In this document: positions 25,386-39,118 of the stretch, one piece after another
Position numbering within the stretch: the first letter of the stretch is position 1
Layout: every line of letters begins with the position of its first letter
Source: Phallus indusiatus
Taxonomy: Eukaryota; Basidiomycota; Agaricomycetes; Phallales; Phallaceae
NCBI GenBank assembly: GCA_027605045.1
Contig: JAQFWX010000003.1
Span: 930,001 to 994,000 of the forward strand
Reading direction: 5' to 3'
Length of the DNA: 64,000 nucleotides
Notes under the pieces: model-generated
Database searches by the model: none
The model's input: only the letters and a program-made list of their open reading frames with translations
What the model was told of the DNA's origin: nothing
Program-made: the position numbers and the translations under genes

Positions 25386-26479
25386 TTAATTCTTAATCAA
25401 ATTCAATCGGGATGTCACAGCCTGTTTTAACTGAGATATGAAGGAAAGTTTGACTGAGAAAGGACTAGGACTACGAGTTCATCTAACTCACAGGTGGACT
25501 AATACCTTCTCCGTCGAAATAAGCCAGAGCAAACTCGCGCACTAACCACGTGCTTGTTACAGATCCAAGATCTCGAACGATTAGTCGAGCTTCCTGTGAA
25601 CTCGTTGGCGGTATCAAGATCACGTCAAGGGGGACATGCTTTTCCATGGCTGTATTCGGAAACAATGATTTGAATTGAAGCATTGGAGTAACAATGCGCT
25701 TCAAGATTATATTAGCGAGTATGATAGGGTTATATACAAAACGATTACAGACGTTTTCCTCCTCCTCAGTAATTAGATGCTGGCGTTTTTGAGCACTTAG
25801 CCGCGCCTGCAGTGCTCTCATGAACCCATCTCTCAGATGGGAGAATGAGGTGTTTCGCGTGGGTACTGCGATACAAAATTATAAGAAATGAGGATATCCG
25901 GATTTGAAGGAAAAAATAATATTTAAAACTGTACCGATTCTAATCACACACGATGTGTTTTCTATGATGCGTGAGATTTTTTCTTCTGTTGTCGAAGATG
26001 GATCAAGCTATATGGTATGTGATCGTGTGATTGAAAAAATTAAATACAATGCGTCGGTAATTAAGTATCAAGTGCTCACGGGAGGAATTTTACTGAGATC
26101 TGCATACAATGCTGCAGAGTACACTTTGATTCCAAAAATGGATACCTTGAATTCATAGCTTCAAAAGGCAGACTCCAAAGAAACACATGTTAGGACCCCT
26201 TACCTTACGAACTCCTACACCAAGCAAAGTGTACTGTGGCAAAGGAAATCTGGAAGGTATTTTTAGCACAACTGGAAACTCGATGTCTGTCGCGGTATCT
26301 TTTACTAATCCCGAGTCGACATGGACGTTGCTGGAAACTGGTGAATCAAGGCGTACGGTGGATTTCGACGAAACTGCGGTCCCAACTGCGAGAATCGGTA
26401 TGACATAGAAGGGGAGCCTTCTTCGAGAATACGTGGCTGCCGCAAAAGAAAAGGTCCGAAATGCGAATCGTCGAAACAT
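25386..26479 (-). CDS. AIM18-type chalcone-isomerase-like mitochondrial protein
   Basis: The N-terminus MFRRFAFRTFSFAAATYSRR is a typical mitochondrial presequence, followed by a short hydrophobic segment (YVIPILAVGTAV). The body reads DIEFPVVLKIPSRF, LLGVGVRKV, FLGIKVYSAALYAD, LDPSSTTEEKISRIIENTSC, VIRIVPTRNTSFSHLRDGFM, LQFKSLFPNT, and ends GEGISPPLKQAVTSRLNLIK. This is the chalcone-isomerase fold of fungal AIM18/AIM46. These are thought to be non-enzymatic and inner-membrane-associated; what they bind is not established. An ATG 12 nt upstream (MHEI) is in frame, but the presequence argues for 26479. The final intron (GTGAGT at about 25477 to CAG near 25431) replaces an earlier in-frame stop at 25483. 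Confidence 0.85.
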
Positions 26480-26798
26480 TATTTCATGCAAATCCCTGTG
26501 TGTCGTCCCTGTAAGTACTTACAAGTACTACTGTATGACGCGCACAGCCGTTAGGCTATACACGACGTGTGATTGGTCCTGAGCCTGGGCGCTTGGCCGA
26601 CTCAGCCTGGGCTAACGCGCTGTGGCAGCGCTGACGTCTTCCGTCCTTTGTCTTTTCGAGAGCATATAGGACGACGCGTATGCTCTACGTTGGCCAGGAC
26701 GCGTCAGTGCTTTGAGAAACTATTTCTAGTCGTATTCCCCTTTCCTGTTTTCTGTTTCTTCAACGCCCCAAGTCTTGTTTTACCCAAAGTTTCACAAC
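26480..26798. promoter_or_regulatory. Divergent promoter region, AIM18-like and BLM10 genes
   Basis: About 320 bp between divergent starts. It contains TGACGTC at 26632-26638, close to a CRE half-site palindrome. I looked for the proteasome element GGTGGCAAA and did not find it. Confidence 0.45.
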
Positions 26799-29700
26799 AT
26801 GGACACCGGTGAACCAGACATCAATATTGACTCAGAAATGTCAGAGTCGATTTCGCCTCCTTGTAACGAAGGCCCCGTTGAGTATGACAAAAAGGCTTTG
26901 GATACATACCTGGCTTCTTTACCTTACCAGACCGAAACAATACCTGAGATGCATGCTAAGCTTCAACACATCATGGAGCTGTTCATTACGAGCTTGAAGT
27001 CGAGAGAATGGAATGCAGTGAACACTTACAACAACACAATCCTTTGGTAAGAGCTCTTTCTCGTCCGACCAAACTTTCATTTATCCGACTTTCTAGTTGG
27101 CTCATGTTACGGTACCCAATTCCTACGGAAACTCGAGTAAACCTAGTCAAATTGTATTATCAACTTATCCTAATTCCGGGAATGGATCCTCGCTGTGTCA
27201 GAACTTGGATCGACACATTAGTGAAATTATTAGCCAACAAAGGACCCGGCCACAAGAGAAAGTTGCAACCTTCGGACCTACAGCTTGACTGGCGTCCACT
27301 TTGGGAAGTTTTGCAAAAAGAGCTTTTTCCCAAAAAACGTGGAGCAGATAATTCGTATGTTTTTTCGAAGCATACTATCGTCATTTTTGTTACTAAGTGT
27401 TACCAATATGTATTCTAGGCGCAATATGGTTAATATCTTGTTATATGCTGCAGAGCAATGCAAGTTCTATTACCCATCTGACGATGTAGAAACGATGCTA
27501 GCCACATTTCTTCCGTTGCTGACCAGAGATGTTTGTCCTCATTCCCATGCTTTTCACATAACTAACTAGACTTGTGCAGACCCATCTTATCATCGTTCAT
27601 GTGCTAGCGTCTTTCTTACCTCTTGATGGTTGTCAGAAATATGTTCCTTTTCTCTTCAAGCTATGGGAAGCGCTGAATTCTCATGTAAGCTCTTATTTCA
27701 TACATGGCTTTGAAAGTCTTGAATGTACACATAGCTTGCGGATGAACGCATGCTTGAAATTATGGGTAATCTGGCCATCGAACACGTCGGACACCGAGGC
27801 AAACACGATAGCACTCCTTGGCTAGACGTTGGTATTTTCTCTGAGGATCAGTGGACTATTCTTATGGGGAAGTGTCTGGGCTCATTCAGTAAGTGGAAAC
27901 ACAGTATGCATCATATAGCATTAGTTCACGTAGAAACAAGATATTCCCGTTGGAGTCACCAAGGGTGCTTCCACTACTGGCAGTCACGCAGATGGGCAAG
28001 CAGATTCACAATCTCTCCAGATTAAGAAGAACACAAGCAGATACAGTGCGTTCTCCATGCTTCAGTACTTTCATTATGCCGAAGATTTATTTATTTAATA
28101 TGACACAGGCAACCTAGCACATATCTTTGTAGGATCAATGAGTGTCGATTCTCTCTCGAGCGACATGAACGAAGAGTCTCTGTCGATGCAAACTACGGAA
28201 AGGCGTTATCTTGCTGGCTCTCGTGCACTCGATTCCCTTCAACGCTTAATGACAAGTACAGAAACATACTTTCATCCCTCAAATGCCGGTATATGGACGG
28301 TCTGTTTGACGACCTTTTTGCATAAGGTTTGTTTGGAATTTTCCAAAAGATGGAAAGAAGAAGAACAACTTTCTTGCATGACTCCACACGTGTGTATTAT
28401 CTCTACCCTCAACCTGCCAATGATTCAATGTAACCGATATTTTCAGATTCGCCGACTTACCCCATCTATCAAAAGACATTTTGTTCTAATGTTACGCACT
28501 CCCGCTCTGTTAGCTATGTTCTCCAAAGATCCCGTTTCTATGTCTTTTGCACAGGGAGCGTTACGTGTTATGGCCATCCTTGAACCTTCCTTAATCATGC
28601 CTGAAATATTTGAGCGTGCTTATAACGGATTAGAGGTCATCAATGAAACGCACAGAACCACTGCGGTTCTCAGTACTCTATCTGGAGTCGCTTTACCTCT
28701 CGTATCAGATAAGCTGTGGCTTGGTGGTCAGAAGCATATTCTCCCTTTATTGGAGCTGTCTTTGCCTGGGATAGACTTAGTGAGTGCTATACCTCGGTGT
28801 GGGAATATAGTAATAATTTCATCTGTAAAGAATGATCCTATCAAAACTGTCTGCACGACAATGTTCCTTGTGGCAGTGCTCCAGAACATCAAGATCGTGG
28901 ACTTAACCACTATAAATCGGGACTCCTCTATTACCACGGATGATGGAATGACAGCTATCAACGGTATTGGAAATAAACTCCCGGATGGAATTGATCATGG
29001 TTCAACTCAAGTCTTGAACAAAAGCGAAGAACGCGCTTTAGTCCGTGAAAGTACTGCTGGTTTCACAGGTTCGCGTGCTATCCTTCTGTTATTCTTTATG
29101 TATTTTGACCAAATCGCTTTCGATTTTTGGCATCATAAGATTGGGTTGCCAGTTTCTTCAGACGCGTCTTTGCTCTATATGAGAATCTGCCCGAAGAGGG
29201 AGGTAAACGCAATACGACTGTAAATGCTCTCTATGGTTATAACGATGCTTTATTGATATTTTTTTAGGGGGGGAAAGTAGAGGAGAGCGTTATCAAATCT
29301 CTCAAAAGTGCTTTGGACGTGACATGCTTACACCTATCAGATCCCTTGTTCGATTTTGTCTTGAATATGACATTCGAATATGCTACTTCCAATGCAAAAG
29401 CCAACGCTGTTCGTGCATTTGGAGGTCTTGTGGGGTGTTTGGCTCGAGTAAAACCCGAGAAAACGCTTGAAAAGTTTTTGCCGTATTGTGCTGAACAGAT
29501 TGTCACCGAATTGCGACATGGAGCTTCAAGCGTTAGAACGACATCGACGCATGATGCCGTGCCATCCGATACTACTTTGCATTGGTGTAAGTCTCCTTAC
29601 AACTTACAGCTCATCTTCAAGATTTGACCTACTTTATAAAGGCATTTCGATTCTTCGCGGATGCATGGGTTATGGAGGACTCGCAGTGAGTCTTTTTTGA

Positions 29701-32700
29701 GGATCCCATTGCGCTTTCTTATTGTCGATTAGTTGCTTCGGCGCAAGGATGACATCATGAAATTACTTTCTTTGCTCATAGACAAGACTCTCAGCGAGAG
29801 GGGCTATACAAGCACAGGGAGACTCATTACCCGAATATTGAGCACGCTGACCGGAGTTTATCCCATCAACTCTCGTTTTGTTAATACCGACGAATGGGAA
29901 GATCCGAGTGCGCGACATTTGATGTTCTTATTTGATTGATCATCTAACTTGACTTAAAAGACTTCGATCGCGAAAATCTTGACTATTGGGGAAAGCTATA
30001 CGAAGCTAAGGACGTCAAGGTCGATTGGCATGGTAAGGGTTTCCAATGCTGTGGGCTTTGCCATAACTCCTTTCCTTTGCATCTGCAGTTCCTATCAGAG
30101 AAGAAATAGAATTTGCATTGGAAATATTGGATGTAATAGTGGAACCTTTGTTGAAGAAGGTTGAACTGCTATTGGATGAAGAAAGATCAGAGTGGAATAG
30201 TATATGGAGAAATGATTTCTGCCGGTGAGTTCATCAAAATCTTATGTCCGTATTATTGATCAACTCTCTGGAAGATTCGTTCATGGGATTCGCTGTGCTT
30301 GGAGTGGTCTGTCTACTGTCTTTCTAGAAGGGGAGAAAGAAGTTGCCACTCCCTGCGTGATTGAAGATTCGGAATTAGTCGAGTTTCTACCGACTTCTCT
30401 AAAAGTCGCCGCCGGTTTTGCTCTCACTTCTCCGGAAGATCCTTTATATCAAAAGTTCTCAGAACATAAGTTGCGCTTCGGAAAGCTGCTGCATCGTGCA
30501 GCGGAAGCTCTGAGAGAGTCCGATGCAGACGATCACATCGACGCCATATTAGCTGTGTCACGTGCCATAGACGTTTATCTCCTTGAGTATGGTATTACCG
30601 CGAACGCTTACAATGCCCTCAACAAAAGTTATACCGCGGTTAGAGAGTGCGTGTTAACTTGGTTTGGTCGCCCACTTACTGAGACATTTCTTGATGCAGC
30701 TTGCAACGTCTATGGTCCAAGTCAAAACAATTTTCTCGGCTTGTTTTATTAAAACGAGCTCAGGTATACCATTCCACTCGAGTTTATTTCAACGCGATGT
30801 ATCGAAAAAGGAGTGCCTTGGACGACGCCCTTATTCTTGATCTTGTGGAATTTTCTCTATCGCCATATACTCGTATTCGAAGGTATGTCGAACTGCGACT
30901 TTCGTTTACTCTATTTATGATGATTTGCTCAGGCACAGTCAAGCTATCTTACTGACCGTTATACAACATTATGTTCGTTCTACTCGTCTATGCTTGCCTC
31001 ATCTCCTCCGCGCGCTAGTAAAGGATACCGATCCGGACAGAATGAAGGGAGCTCTATATGTTTTGTCTACCAAGAATACAACTAGCTGTGCAGTTGGAGA
31101 TCGACAGTATGTTGAAGAGTATATCATATCTTTGCTGAAATGTCAACACCAAGAAAAGGTTTTTGTCTCATCGTTGTACCGGTTCAGACTATCTCACAAA
31201 GAAGTTTAGCCTAGTATCCAGAAATTAGTTACGACAGCATTAATGGAGGTGCTGAATAATTTCAACCCTGAGACGCTTTCATCGCACGTATACACAATGG
31301 ATATTCCCAGAGTGGATGCTGCTTTGAGATTAATTCAAGAAGATTTCAAACTGCCAGATGACGAACTTAATCTGCTCGAAAAGGCTATGTCGACAGTAGG
31401 ACCACGGCTTACACGAAAGGAACAGGTCTATTCCGCCACGCTGAGTGGAATCTTGAATATTGCGACTGATTCATCAACCCATGTATGTTTGTTGTTGTTA
31501 CAACATTGCAAACTAATGACCGAATTTGTTAGTGGAGATACGTTCACGCCGCTTCACGCCTTCTATCCCATATGCTGAGAAGAGATGCAGCTCCGTCTAA
31601 ACTCATTGCTCAGTTTTTTATCCAGAATGTTCTCAGTGACCATCCATCACTGCGTGCTACATCCATTCGGTAGGTGGTTCAGTATACATTCACGGAAGTT
31701 GTACATACTGACATTCACCGCAGGGCAGTTGTGAAAATTTTACGTATGATTAAGATCCAAACTTGGAGCAAAAACGATGAAGAGCTTTGGTCGGACAGTT
31801 GGCGCAATCCGCTGTCTTCAGTTGTAGATATCAACGACCCAGATGCTTTCATGCGACAGCTGGCACAACCACTGTCGAGCGACGGTCATAGGTAAAACAT
31901 TTTTTCCTCCAAAACCTGTACTCTGCCTAATTCCCGTAGCTTGTATGTAGATAAGCTACTCACTGGATTCCTTGTGTGGGATAAAACGGTCAAAGCATAC
32001 ACCCCCCCTCCCGAATCCGGTTCGCCCTTTAATTGGAATGAGGGTTCTTTGCCTGCATTAGAGGCCATCCAGAAAAGTTTGGACGATCGAAATTGGTTTA
32101 TGCGTTTAGCTACTCTATGGTCCCAAGAGTCCGGTGCAGCTACAAATGGAACAACAGATGTCCGTTCGGATCATCTCGTATTGATCAAATCTTTGTGTTA
32201 GTGCTCTCAATGATGCTAATTCTCACTCTAAAACTCATGTTTTACTAAGGCAAAATGTACGAGGGCAGATATGTGGATGTGATACTGGATATCACCGACT
32301 CATTATGGCAGGATGGAGATAGATTTAAACAACGGGCGGCAGCTGAATTCCTTCAGGGGATAATGAGAGGTTTGTTACCCTGTCGTTTGCTGTTCCTGGC
32401 TAGACATATCTACTATTCACAATCTAGGCTCCAAACACTGGTCCCGGCTGGCATCAGAAAAACTTTGGATGTGGATTGCACCACGCCTTCCTCGCATTGT
32501 GGCCTCAATTACGCCGGATACCATGCAAATATGGGAATCAGTGTTTTCCCTGCAGCTAGACTCCTGGGATCCACGTCGAAACCAAACTTTAATTAACTTC
32601 ATTAATTCTTTGTCGTTAGACTTTTCTGGGGAGTCACCCTTTTCCAGTATGTTTGATTTATTTATCTCTGTTTTATTAATGTATGACGTGTTTGTGCAGT

Positions 32701-34278
32701 GAGCAAATCTCAATCTGGTTGGTATTATGGCTGAGAACTTGGGAGCCCGTTTTGAACCTTACGCCGATCGATATGTCAACATATTTTTTGATAACGCCAA
32801 TACAGGTTATGCCGAGGTCATTATTTTGTTCAGTTTTTTTTTCATGGGCTGAGTTTCTGTAGGTAAGGACACATATCGCGACTAATCTCGATACGATCGT
32901 GAGGCTACAATGGCATCCTGCTTATCGGTCAACATCGGACCTTTTACATGCTGTAGCAACATCACAGGATCCTCTGTTCATCCGTGAAGCACAGCATCGT
33001 GACAGGATTCAGTCCTATGTCCAGCTATTTCCAAAGTGGAAACAGCTCCGTCTTCCTCCTCCCAATCAGGCACAATCAGAGGTCTGTACACAATTATTTC
33101 GGATCCTTCCCTTTTAACAATACTCGTTAGTATGATAGAGCAGGATTAACCCTATTGCAATTCATTTGGACAGGTGCTCATGGTTCATTTGCACCGGCCA
33201 TTTTTCCATATTCTGCACCCCTTCTTCCCTCCTTTCTTGAAATGGCCGAATTAAATGATGTGGGTTATCTCAAATGAAAGTCTTAGTGAATCTGAACCCC
33301 TATTTTGTAGAGTTCTGAATTGCAACTGTACTCCACGGCAGTGCTTTACGTTTTATCAGCAGTAATGCCACCTCAAGAGTACGTATCCAAGGTAGCGAAT
33401 ATGTTCATGGATGCCATAGTCTCGTCCACAAGCTGGCGTGTCCGGTTAAATGCTTTACCAACACTGGCAGTCTTCTGGTATCGCAACCTGACCTTTTTCA
33501 CATCTGAATCAATGGCCAAGCTCATGGATGTTCTTCTTCAATGTCTCGAGGACGAAAATATTGAAGTCCGAGAAATGGCCGCTAAGACACTGAGTTCTGT
33601 CTTGCGAAGCTCACAGCGACAGCGTATCCTTCCCTTGAAAGATTCATTCACACGGGTAGTTCTCCAGAACGCCAAACTTCCGAGGAGACAAGCTTCTAGT
33701 TATGCGGAGTGCATGAGGAAATTGCATGGAGCCATCTTAGGAATTGTTGCACTGATTGACGCACACCCATATACTGTCCCAGAATGGATGCCTTCTCTAT
33801 GTGAGGGTAAGTGTGAAAAGATGGTCGAACGAACTCATGTATCACGGTGACTGAAATAATTACGTACAGTTCTGGCACCTCATGCAACTGATCCGCCACC
33901 GATTGCACAGACTATTCGCAGGTGTGTACTTTCAAGCGGCTTCGCAAGGATAAACGTGCTCAGCATATACCCTTTTATCTTCTTTTTGAATTTTCCCCTC
34001 AAACCGATCCGTTTTATTTTCGTCCGTGCTTGGCTGCACTCACCAATGGATTTTGCAACATTCTCCATAAACTCCGGGCACTACTTCATTAATCATCTCA
34101 CCCCCAAACGATCCCTCATCCTGTACCTTTGCTGCCTTCTGTTTTTCTTATTTATAGATGTGCATCGGACTTCAAGAAAACGCATCAGGATATGTGGCAT
34201 ATTGATCAACACCAATTCAACGAGGATCAACTGCAAGCTTTGTCAACGATGTTGTCAGGGAGCTCATATTACGCGTAA
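26799..34278 (+). CDS. BLM10: Proteasome activator BLM10/PA200
   Basis: A HEAT-repeat protein of roughly 2000 residues that caps the 20S proteasome and opens its gate without ATP. Start at 26799 (MDTGEPDINIDSEMSES). Conserved early blocks: YLASLPYQTETIPEMHAKL, WWLMLRYPIPTETRVNL, LDWRPLWEVL, KYVPFLFKLWEALNSH; later LRRTQADTV..., PSKLIAQFF, and WRVRLNALPTLAVFWYRNL with the repeat LMDVLLQCLEDENIEVREMA. The C-terminal exon ends DQLQALSTMLSGSSYYA, so the protein ends in the HbYX-type YYA tail that inserts into the alpha-ring pocket of the proteasome in yeast Blm10. More than 20 short introns are implied, and not every join was checked. The gene covers 7.5 kb without a clear frame break. Confidence 0.93.
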
Positions 34279-35898
34279 CCCAGGCGATGATGGCAATGAC
34301 GCTGGGATTTCTTCTTACTTTCGTTTTCGGTGACGGATATGTTGCATCCCATATATAAAGGGACATAATCTGGGTCAAGTTGTTATGTATTGTGCAGTGC
34401 TTTTCACAAATTTTAATGTCAAGAAATCTATTGCTACTCATATATTCATATTTATGTCTATATACAGAATAAATGTTTGTTCGAAAACCAAATCAATTCG
34501 GGACTCTGGTTTTTCGCGTTTTTTTGTTGAGCAACATCAGTCATGATCAACCAAAATTTAATTCGATAATGTTAATCGATAAACAAGAATTTGGATGAAT
34601 AATGATATGTAGGTGTTATGATTGATATACCCAACCGATCATGAGAGTAAATCGTCCCTGTTCTCCCCTCCCTACCTCATTGACATTGCCATCTAAAAAC
34701 TGTCTAGGGACTACTAACTCTCGTTTTTTTGATACATTTTATCCTCAGCTGCCGGCTTGTGGTTTCGAATCTGCCTGTCTGGAGGGATCGGGGACATTTG
34801 AGATTAAAATGGAACCAGTCATTAAAAACGTAATAAGAACAGGGCAGAAAAAAAAGGAATCAGAATCAGAAAAGAGAAAAAAAGCAGCCTCGTGGTAGAT
34901 AGATTGATAATTGTAGGTATAAGCAAGGATAAACGATAAACAACTAGCGAGATAGGGTAAGGGATAAGGGGGAGGGGCATATATTGCTATCATGGTAATC
35001 GATGCGGTATTGGTGTGATGAGAGAGGAAAAAGCTAGACGTTGGGAAAGAGACAAGAAAAAGGAGAAAAGAGACACAATTAGAGGAATAAAAAAAGAGAA
35101 CCACCGTCCGTTTAGCATCAGATAATCCAATCAATCAATGTGGATTGTTCTACACAGGTTTTGGGTTTTCGGATGAGGGAAGAACGGTCTCGTGATGTTT
35201 AAAAAAGCAAGTTTAACAAAAGGTGAGGAGATAGGGAAAAAAAAGAAAGAAAAGATTAAGCGAGGTATGTACAAGATCAGAAAGACAAACGAAACGGGAA
35301 GGAAAGAGGAGGCAAAGGGAAAACGCTGTTTGAAGAGAAATTGGGAATGGGTGGAAAAGTATTCGTGTGCGAGAGTTTTCCTTCTCACCAAATTAGAAAA
35401 CATCAGATAGACCGTTGGATCGTGTGGGCATAACCGCGTGTTCGTTGTGAGTGTACAAAGAGCAAGACAGGAAAAAAAGGACGGGACTGAATAGGATAAT
35501 TTTGCATAGCTGACAGATAAGTTCATCGTGACTTGAGGGTAAGAAACGAGTATGTGATATTGAATAGGATATCGGGGTGTGCAAGATAAAGAGGATGTGG
35601 TGAATGTTTGCCAGACAAGGGGGAACAATGTAAATCAAGCACAGCGTGGAGGAGATATAAGGAGAGAGAGATCATTTTTTGGCGCAATTTCCGGCATGCT
35701 TGTGCAGTTTATAAATGATATGCGACGATTAATAAGAGAGGGGGACCGAAGAGGAAAACGGGACGCGTTAAAGTAAAAAATAAAGCAGTTGTGTTTTTTG
35801 TGTAGTTGTCAGCCTCTGTGAAAGAAATCACCAAAAGAGCTTTTGCTGGAAAAAAGGCCTTCTTTTGTTCTCTGCTTCTTTCACGATGCTTCTAGCTC
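34279..35898. other. Convergent 3' region with purine-rich tract
   Basis: A 1.6 kb region between the BLM10 and CCCH gene stop codons. From about 34830 to 35300 the + strand is strongly purine-rich (AGAAAAAGG-type runs), so any - strand transcript would be pyrimidine-rich here. Open frames in it are low-complexity shadows. A long 3' UTR of the CCCH gene is the likeliest content. Confidence 0.5.
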
Positions 35899-38800
35899 CT
35901 ATTTCGATCCTCCGTTCCCGCTATTGGATCCAGAGTTACCTGTAGCCCAAGGAGGAACGACACTCGGTCCACCTGGAAGAGCGGAAAGCGCACCCCTCGA
36001 CAGAAACTTGTTCGAGTTTCCCCACGCGGAGCTACCACTATTCCCGTTTATCCCCGCATTACCGCCAGTCGCACCCGCGTTAGCAGCCGGAGTACCATTG
36101 ATCATATTCATGCTCAGACTCAAACCTCCAAGTCCTACACCGCCCATTCCGCTTAGACTGCCAAGGTTCGCCCCGCTTGAACCATCTGAACCCGATCGAC
36201 CGTGCAAAATAGCTTGAGCTACAGCAGAACTCGTAGAGGGCACAGGACCGGCCGTCAAGGGCGGTGGCGTATGTTTCATCTGTCCCCCGTGATAAGGAAT
36301 GGAATTGGGTGACCCATTGCCATTTACATTAGTATTGAGCGTTAAATTGGCGAAATGGCTTTGAAGTCCCATATTTTCCCCGGTGAACGAGTGTCTGACG
36401 TTGGCAGATCCAGATCCGGAAGATCCAGAAGAAGCCCCCCCAGCGGAAGTCGTAGGAGGCGAAATGTCTTTATTCGAGTCAGAAGTGGATGGTCGGGGAG
36501 GGGTCGCGGTGACAGGTGTCGACGCTTTAGGGAATCGCTACAATGATATCAAAAAATGAGAATTGGGAGTTCATATCATAGAAAGAATCGGACGTCATGG
36601 TTTATTAAAACTTACGTCGAAATTTTCAAACCTCCTAGCTGTACCACCCAGATCTGGACCAGCAGTAACTGGTGCAGGACTTAGGAGAACGCCGCCATAC
36701 CCAATTTGACTTTGGGCCATTCCACTGCCTGCATTATTTCCACTTGCACCCCCACCAGCACCAGCACCATTCGTGCCGATAGTATTCACAGCACCGGAAG
36801 AAAGACGTCCAAAAGAGAGTCGGGAGCCCCCACTGTTATTAGAAGAGCTGTTATTACCTGCACCACTGATGCCAGATCCTCCACCGCCCATGCTCATACC
36901 ACCCAATGCAAGAGATGTGAGCGTGTTCGGATTCATAATAGGGAAGGCGCTTTTATTCTGCTTCATAGAAACAGAAGTGTTGATATGAGTGTCGACGCGC
37001 AAAAAGGTAGGTCGAGATGCTCTTCCCGTAGGAGTGGTACCGGCTCCTGACGATGCCAGATGACTAGAAACCTCCGAATCGGACGAGAAATCATTGTTCT
37101 TGGGATATGCTGATGTAGGGGTAACACTTCCCTCCGTGGTTGGAGTGGCCAGTTGCGAAGATGGAATGGCTACATTGGTATTTTGACCTGGTGCGGGTGA
37201 GGCTGATGCAGGCGTGGAACTGGCAGTAACGGGTGCCGATGCAGAGGTGGGTATGCCGTTGTTCACATTATTGTTAAGTCTGGTCAGCAAGGAAAGTTGT
37301 TGCTGCTGCTGTTCAGAGACACCATTAGGATGGGTATCGTTAAGCTCGCCCATAGATTTATTTCTAACAGGAGAAGTTGGTCCAGAACTGTTGGTAACCG
37401 GTGTGGGGTTAGCTGTGGATGGACCGGACGAGGGAGGTGGAACGCCATCTGCTGGGCTTGGCGGTAACTCTGTGTGTATGAAACAGCAGCGTTTGCCGTA
37501 AGGGCATGAACCTGATACCCAAAAAGTCTAGAAAGAGAGAGAAAGAATATCAGGAATGAAAAGAGTAAAAGAATCTCGCTCAATAGACATACTCGACAAA
37601 TTTCGGTTTTGTACTAAAATAATCATTAGCACACGTTACACAAATGTAAGGATGATAGCAGACACGAACTTTGGGATGTCTAGAAACTTTCCTCAACTCA
37701 TCTTCACCATGTGCGAACTGACATTTGGGTCCGTAACGACATGAACCTTTTTCTTCCCAGCTACGACAGAGTTCGGTTTTGTACAGACCAAGCTTGCGAT
37801 TATTAGCACTGGGACCACCAGGCATACCCATACCAGGTCCTGTCGAAGTGGCAGAGGGAGGACCGCCGACTGAAGATGGTGAGATGGGAGGTGGAGGTGG
37901 GGCGATACCATGTGGATTATGGTGCAAGTGTGGATGTCCAGAATGGTTAACATTCAAGTGATTGAGGTTAATAGGATGACCAGTAGGATGAGGGGAAGGT
38001 GATAAGCCGAGTGCAGCAAGACTTGGAACAAGATTGGGATTTGCACCGACACCCAGAGCGTTGACATTGAGACTGCCCATGCCGTTGAGACCTCCGGTTA
38101 AACCAGCAATAGTCGGGAGACCATTGATGCCCATTCCCTGCATTCCAAGGGTCATAGAAGCTAAAGCAGGATTAGGAAAACCTGAATTGGGCTGGTGTTG
38201 GCCTGCGGGGGACGTCGCGGCTGTACCGGCCATGTTGTGGATATGACCGTGACCGTGACTGTGACCATGTCCATGGGTGTGCGGACTGGTAGAAAGCAGG
38301 TTGACGCCGGCACCGCCGACGCCGACGAGACCCAATTGTTGTTGCATTGCAACGGTAGCAGCGTAGACGTCTGGATTTATACCCATGTTCATATTATTGA
38401 AAAAGTGATGAGGGTAGGGTAGCGGTGCACCCGGTGGAAGTGGGCTGTTTTGAATAAACGATTGTTGTTGCTGTTGCTGCTGTTGTGATTGTTGTTGGAG
38501 TGACTGCTGTTGCTGTTGCTGTTGAAGGTGTTGTTGCTGAGCGGAAGAATGAGAGGACTGGAGATTTGGGTTGGAGGTGAGGCTTGGGTTGGTATTCGGG
38601 TGGAGGGCGCCCATTCCAACGGACCCTACGCCAACGCCCATGGAGGCGATGGCGGGATCGGCTGAAGTAGGGTAATACATATTATGAGGTTGACCTCGAA
38701 GTTGTTGCTGTTGTTGCTGCTGTTGACGCTGTTGGTGTAGATGAGGGGGTTGAGGATGAAAAAGGAGAGGGTGCTGGTCCTTCTCAGATGAGTCTTTGTT

Positions 38801-39118
38801 CAAGGTCGTGGTCGCAGTCGCAGTTGCAGGATCGGTTGAAACGGAACTCGAGGAAGGAGCGATGGCGGTATTATTGGACGCAGTTGTTGTGGAAAGAGAG
38901 GAGGATGAAGAGGATGCGGAGGCAGAGGTAGAGGCGGAAGCTGAGGCAGAGGAGGAAGGGAAAGAAGAAGAGGGGGAAGTATTAGGGTTACTGGAAGTAT
39001 TGGCGTTGATGTTTGAATTGGTGGAATTATTCATTTTGAACATGGATATCCTCGTTTCGTCGAGTGGCGTCTGACACTCGGTCGCCCAATCCAATTTAGC
39101 TTTACGGTTGGCAAGCAT
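35899..39118 (-). CDS. Tandem CCCH zinc-finger RNA-binding protein (TIS11/ZFP36 type)
   Basis: A protein of close to 1000 residues. Two C-x8-C-x5-C-x3-H fingers lie mid-protein: [20 protein letters not shown] then CQFAHG, and [19 protein letters not shown] then RCCFIH. The lead-in YKTE before each finger is the TIS11/tristetraprolin signature, so it probably binds AU-rich elements in mRNA 3' UTRs and promotes decay, as Cth2 and Zfs1 do. The N-terminal half is low-complexity with Ser-rich, Gln-rich and His/Gly-rich stretches; the C-terminal half is Gly/Ser/Asn-rich. Introns: 37614-37669 and 37528-37592 flank a 21-nt microexon (37593-37613) coding YKTEICR; another lies near 36545-36615. The start at 39118 is the first ATG of the long exon; an ATG 75 nt downstream is an alternative. 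Confidence 0.9.
38461..38537. repeat. CAG/CAA (polyglutamine) repeat in the CCCH gene
   Basis: TTG/CTG triplets on the + strand, read on the - strand as interrupted glutamine runs of the CCCH protein. A second, shorter run is at about 38700-38735. Confidence 0.8.

Noticed and set aside
34745..35638. Several - strand open frames rich in Phe, Ser and Leu
   Set aside because: They are translations of the purine-rich tract read on its pyrimidine strand; no domain and no splicing pattern.
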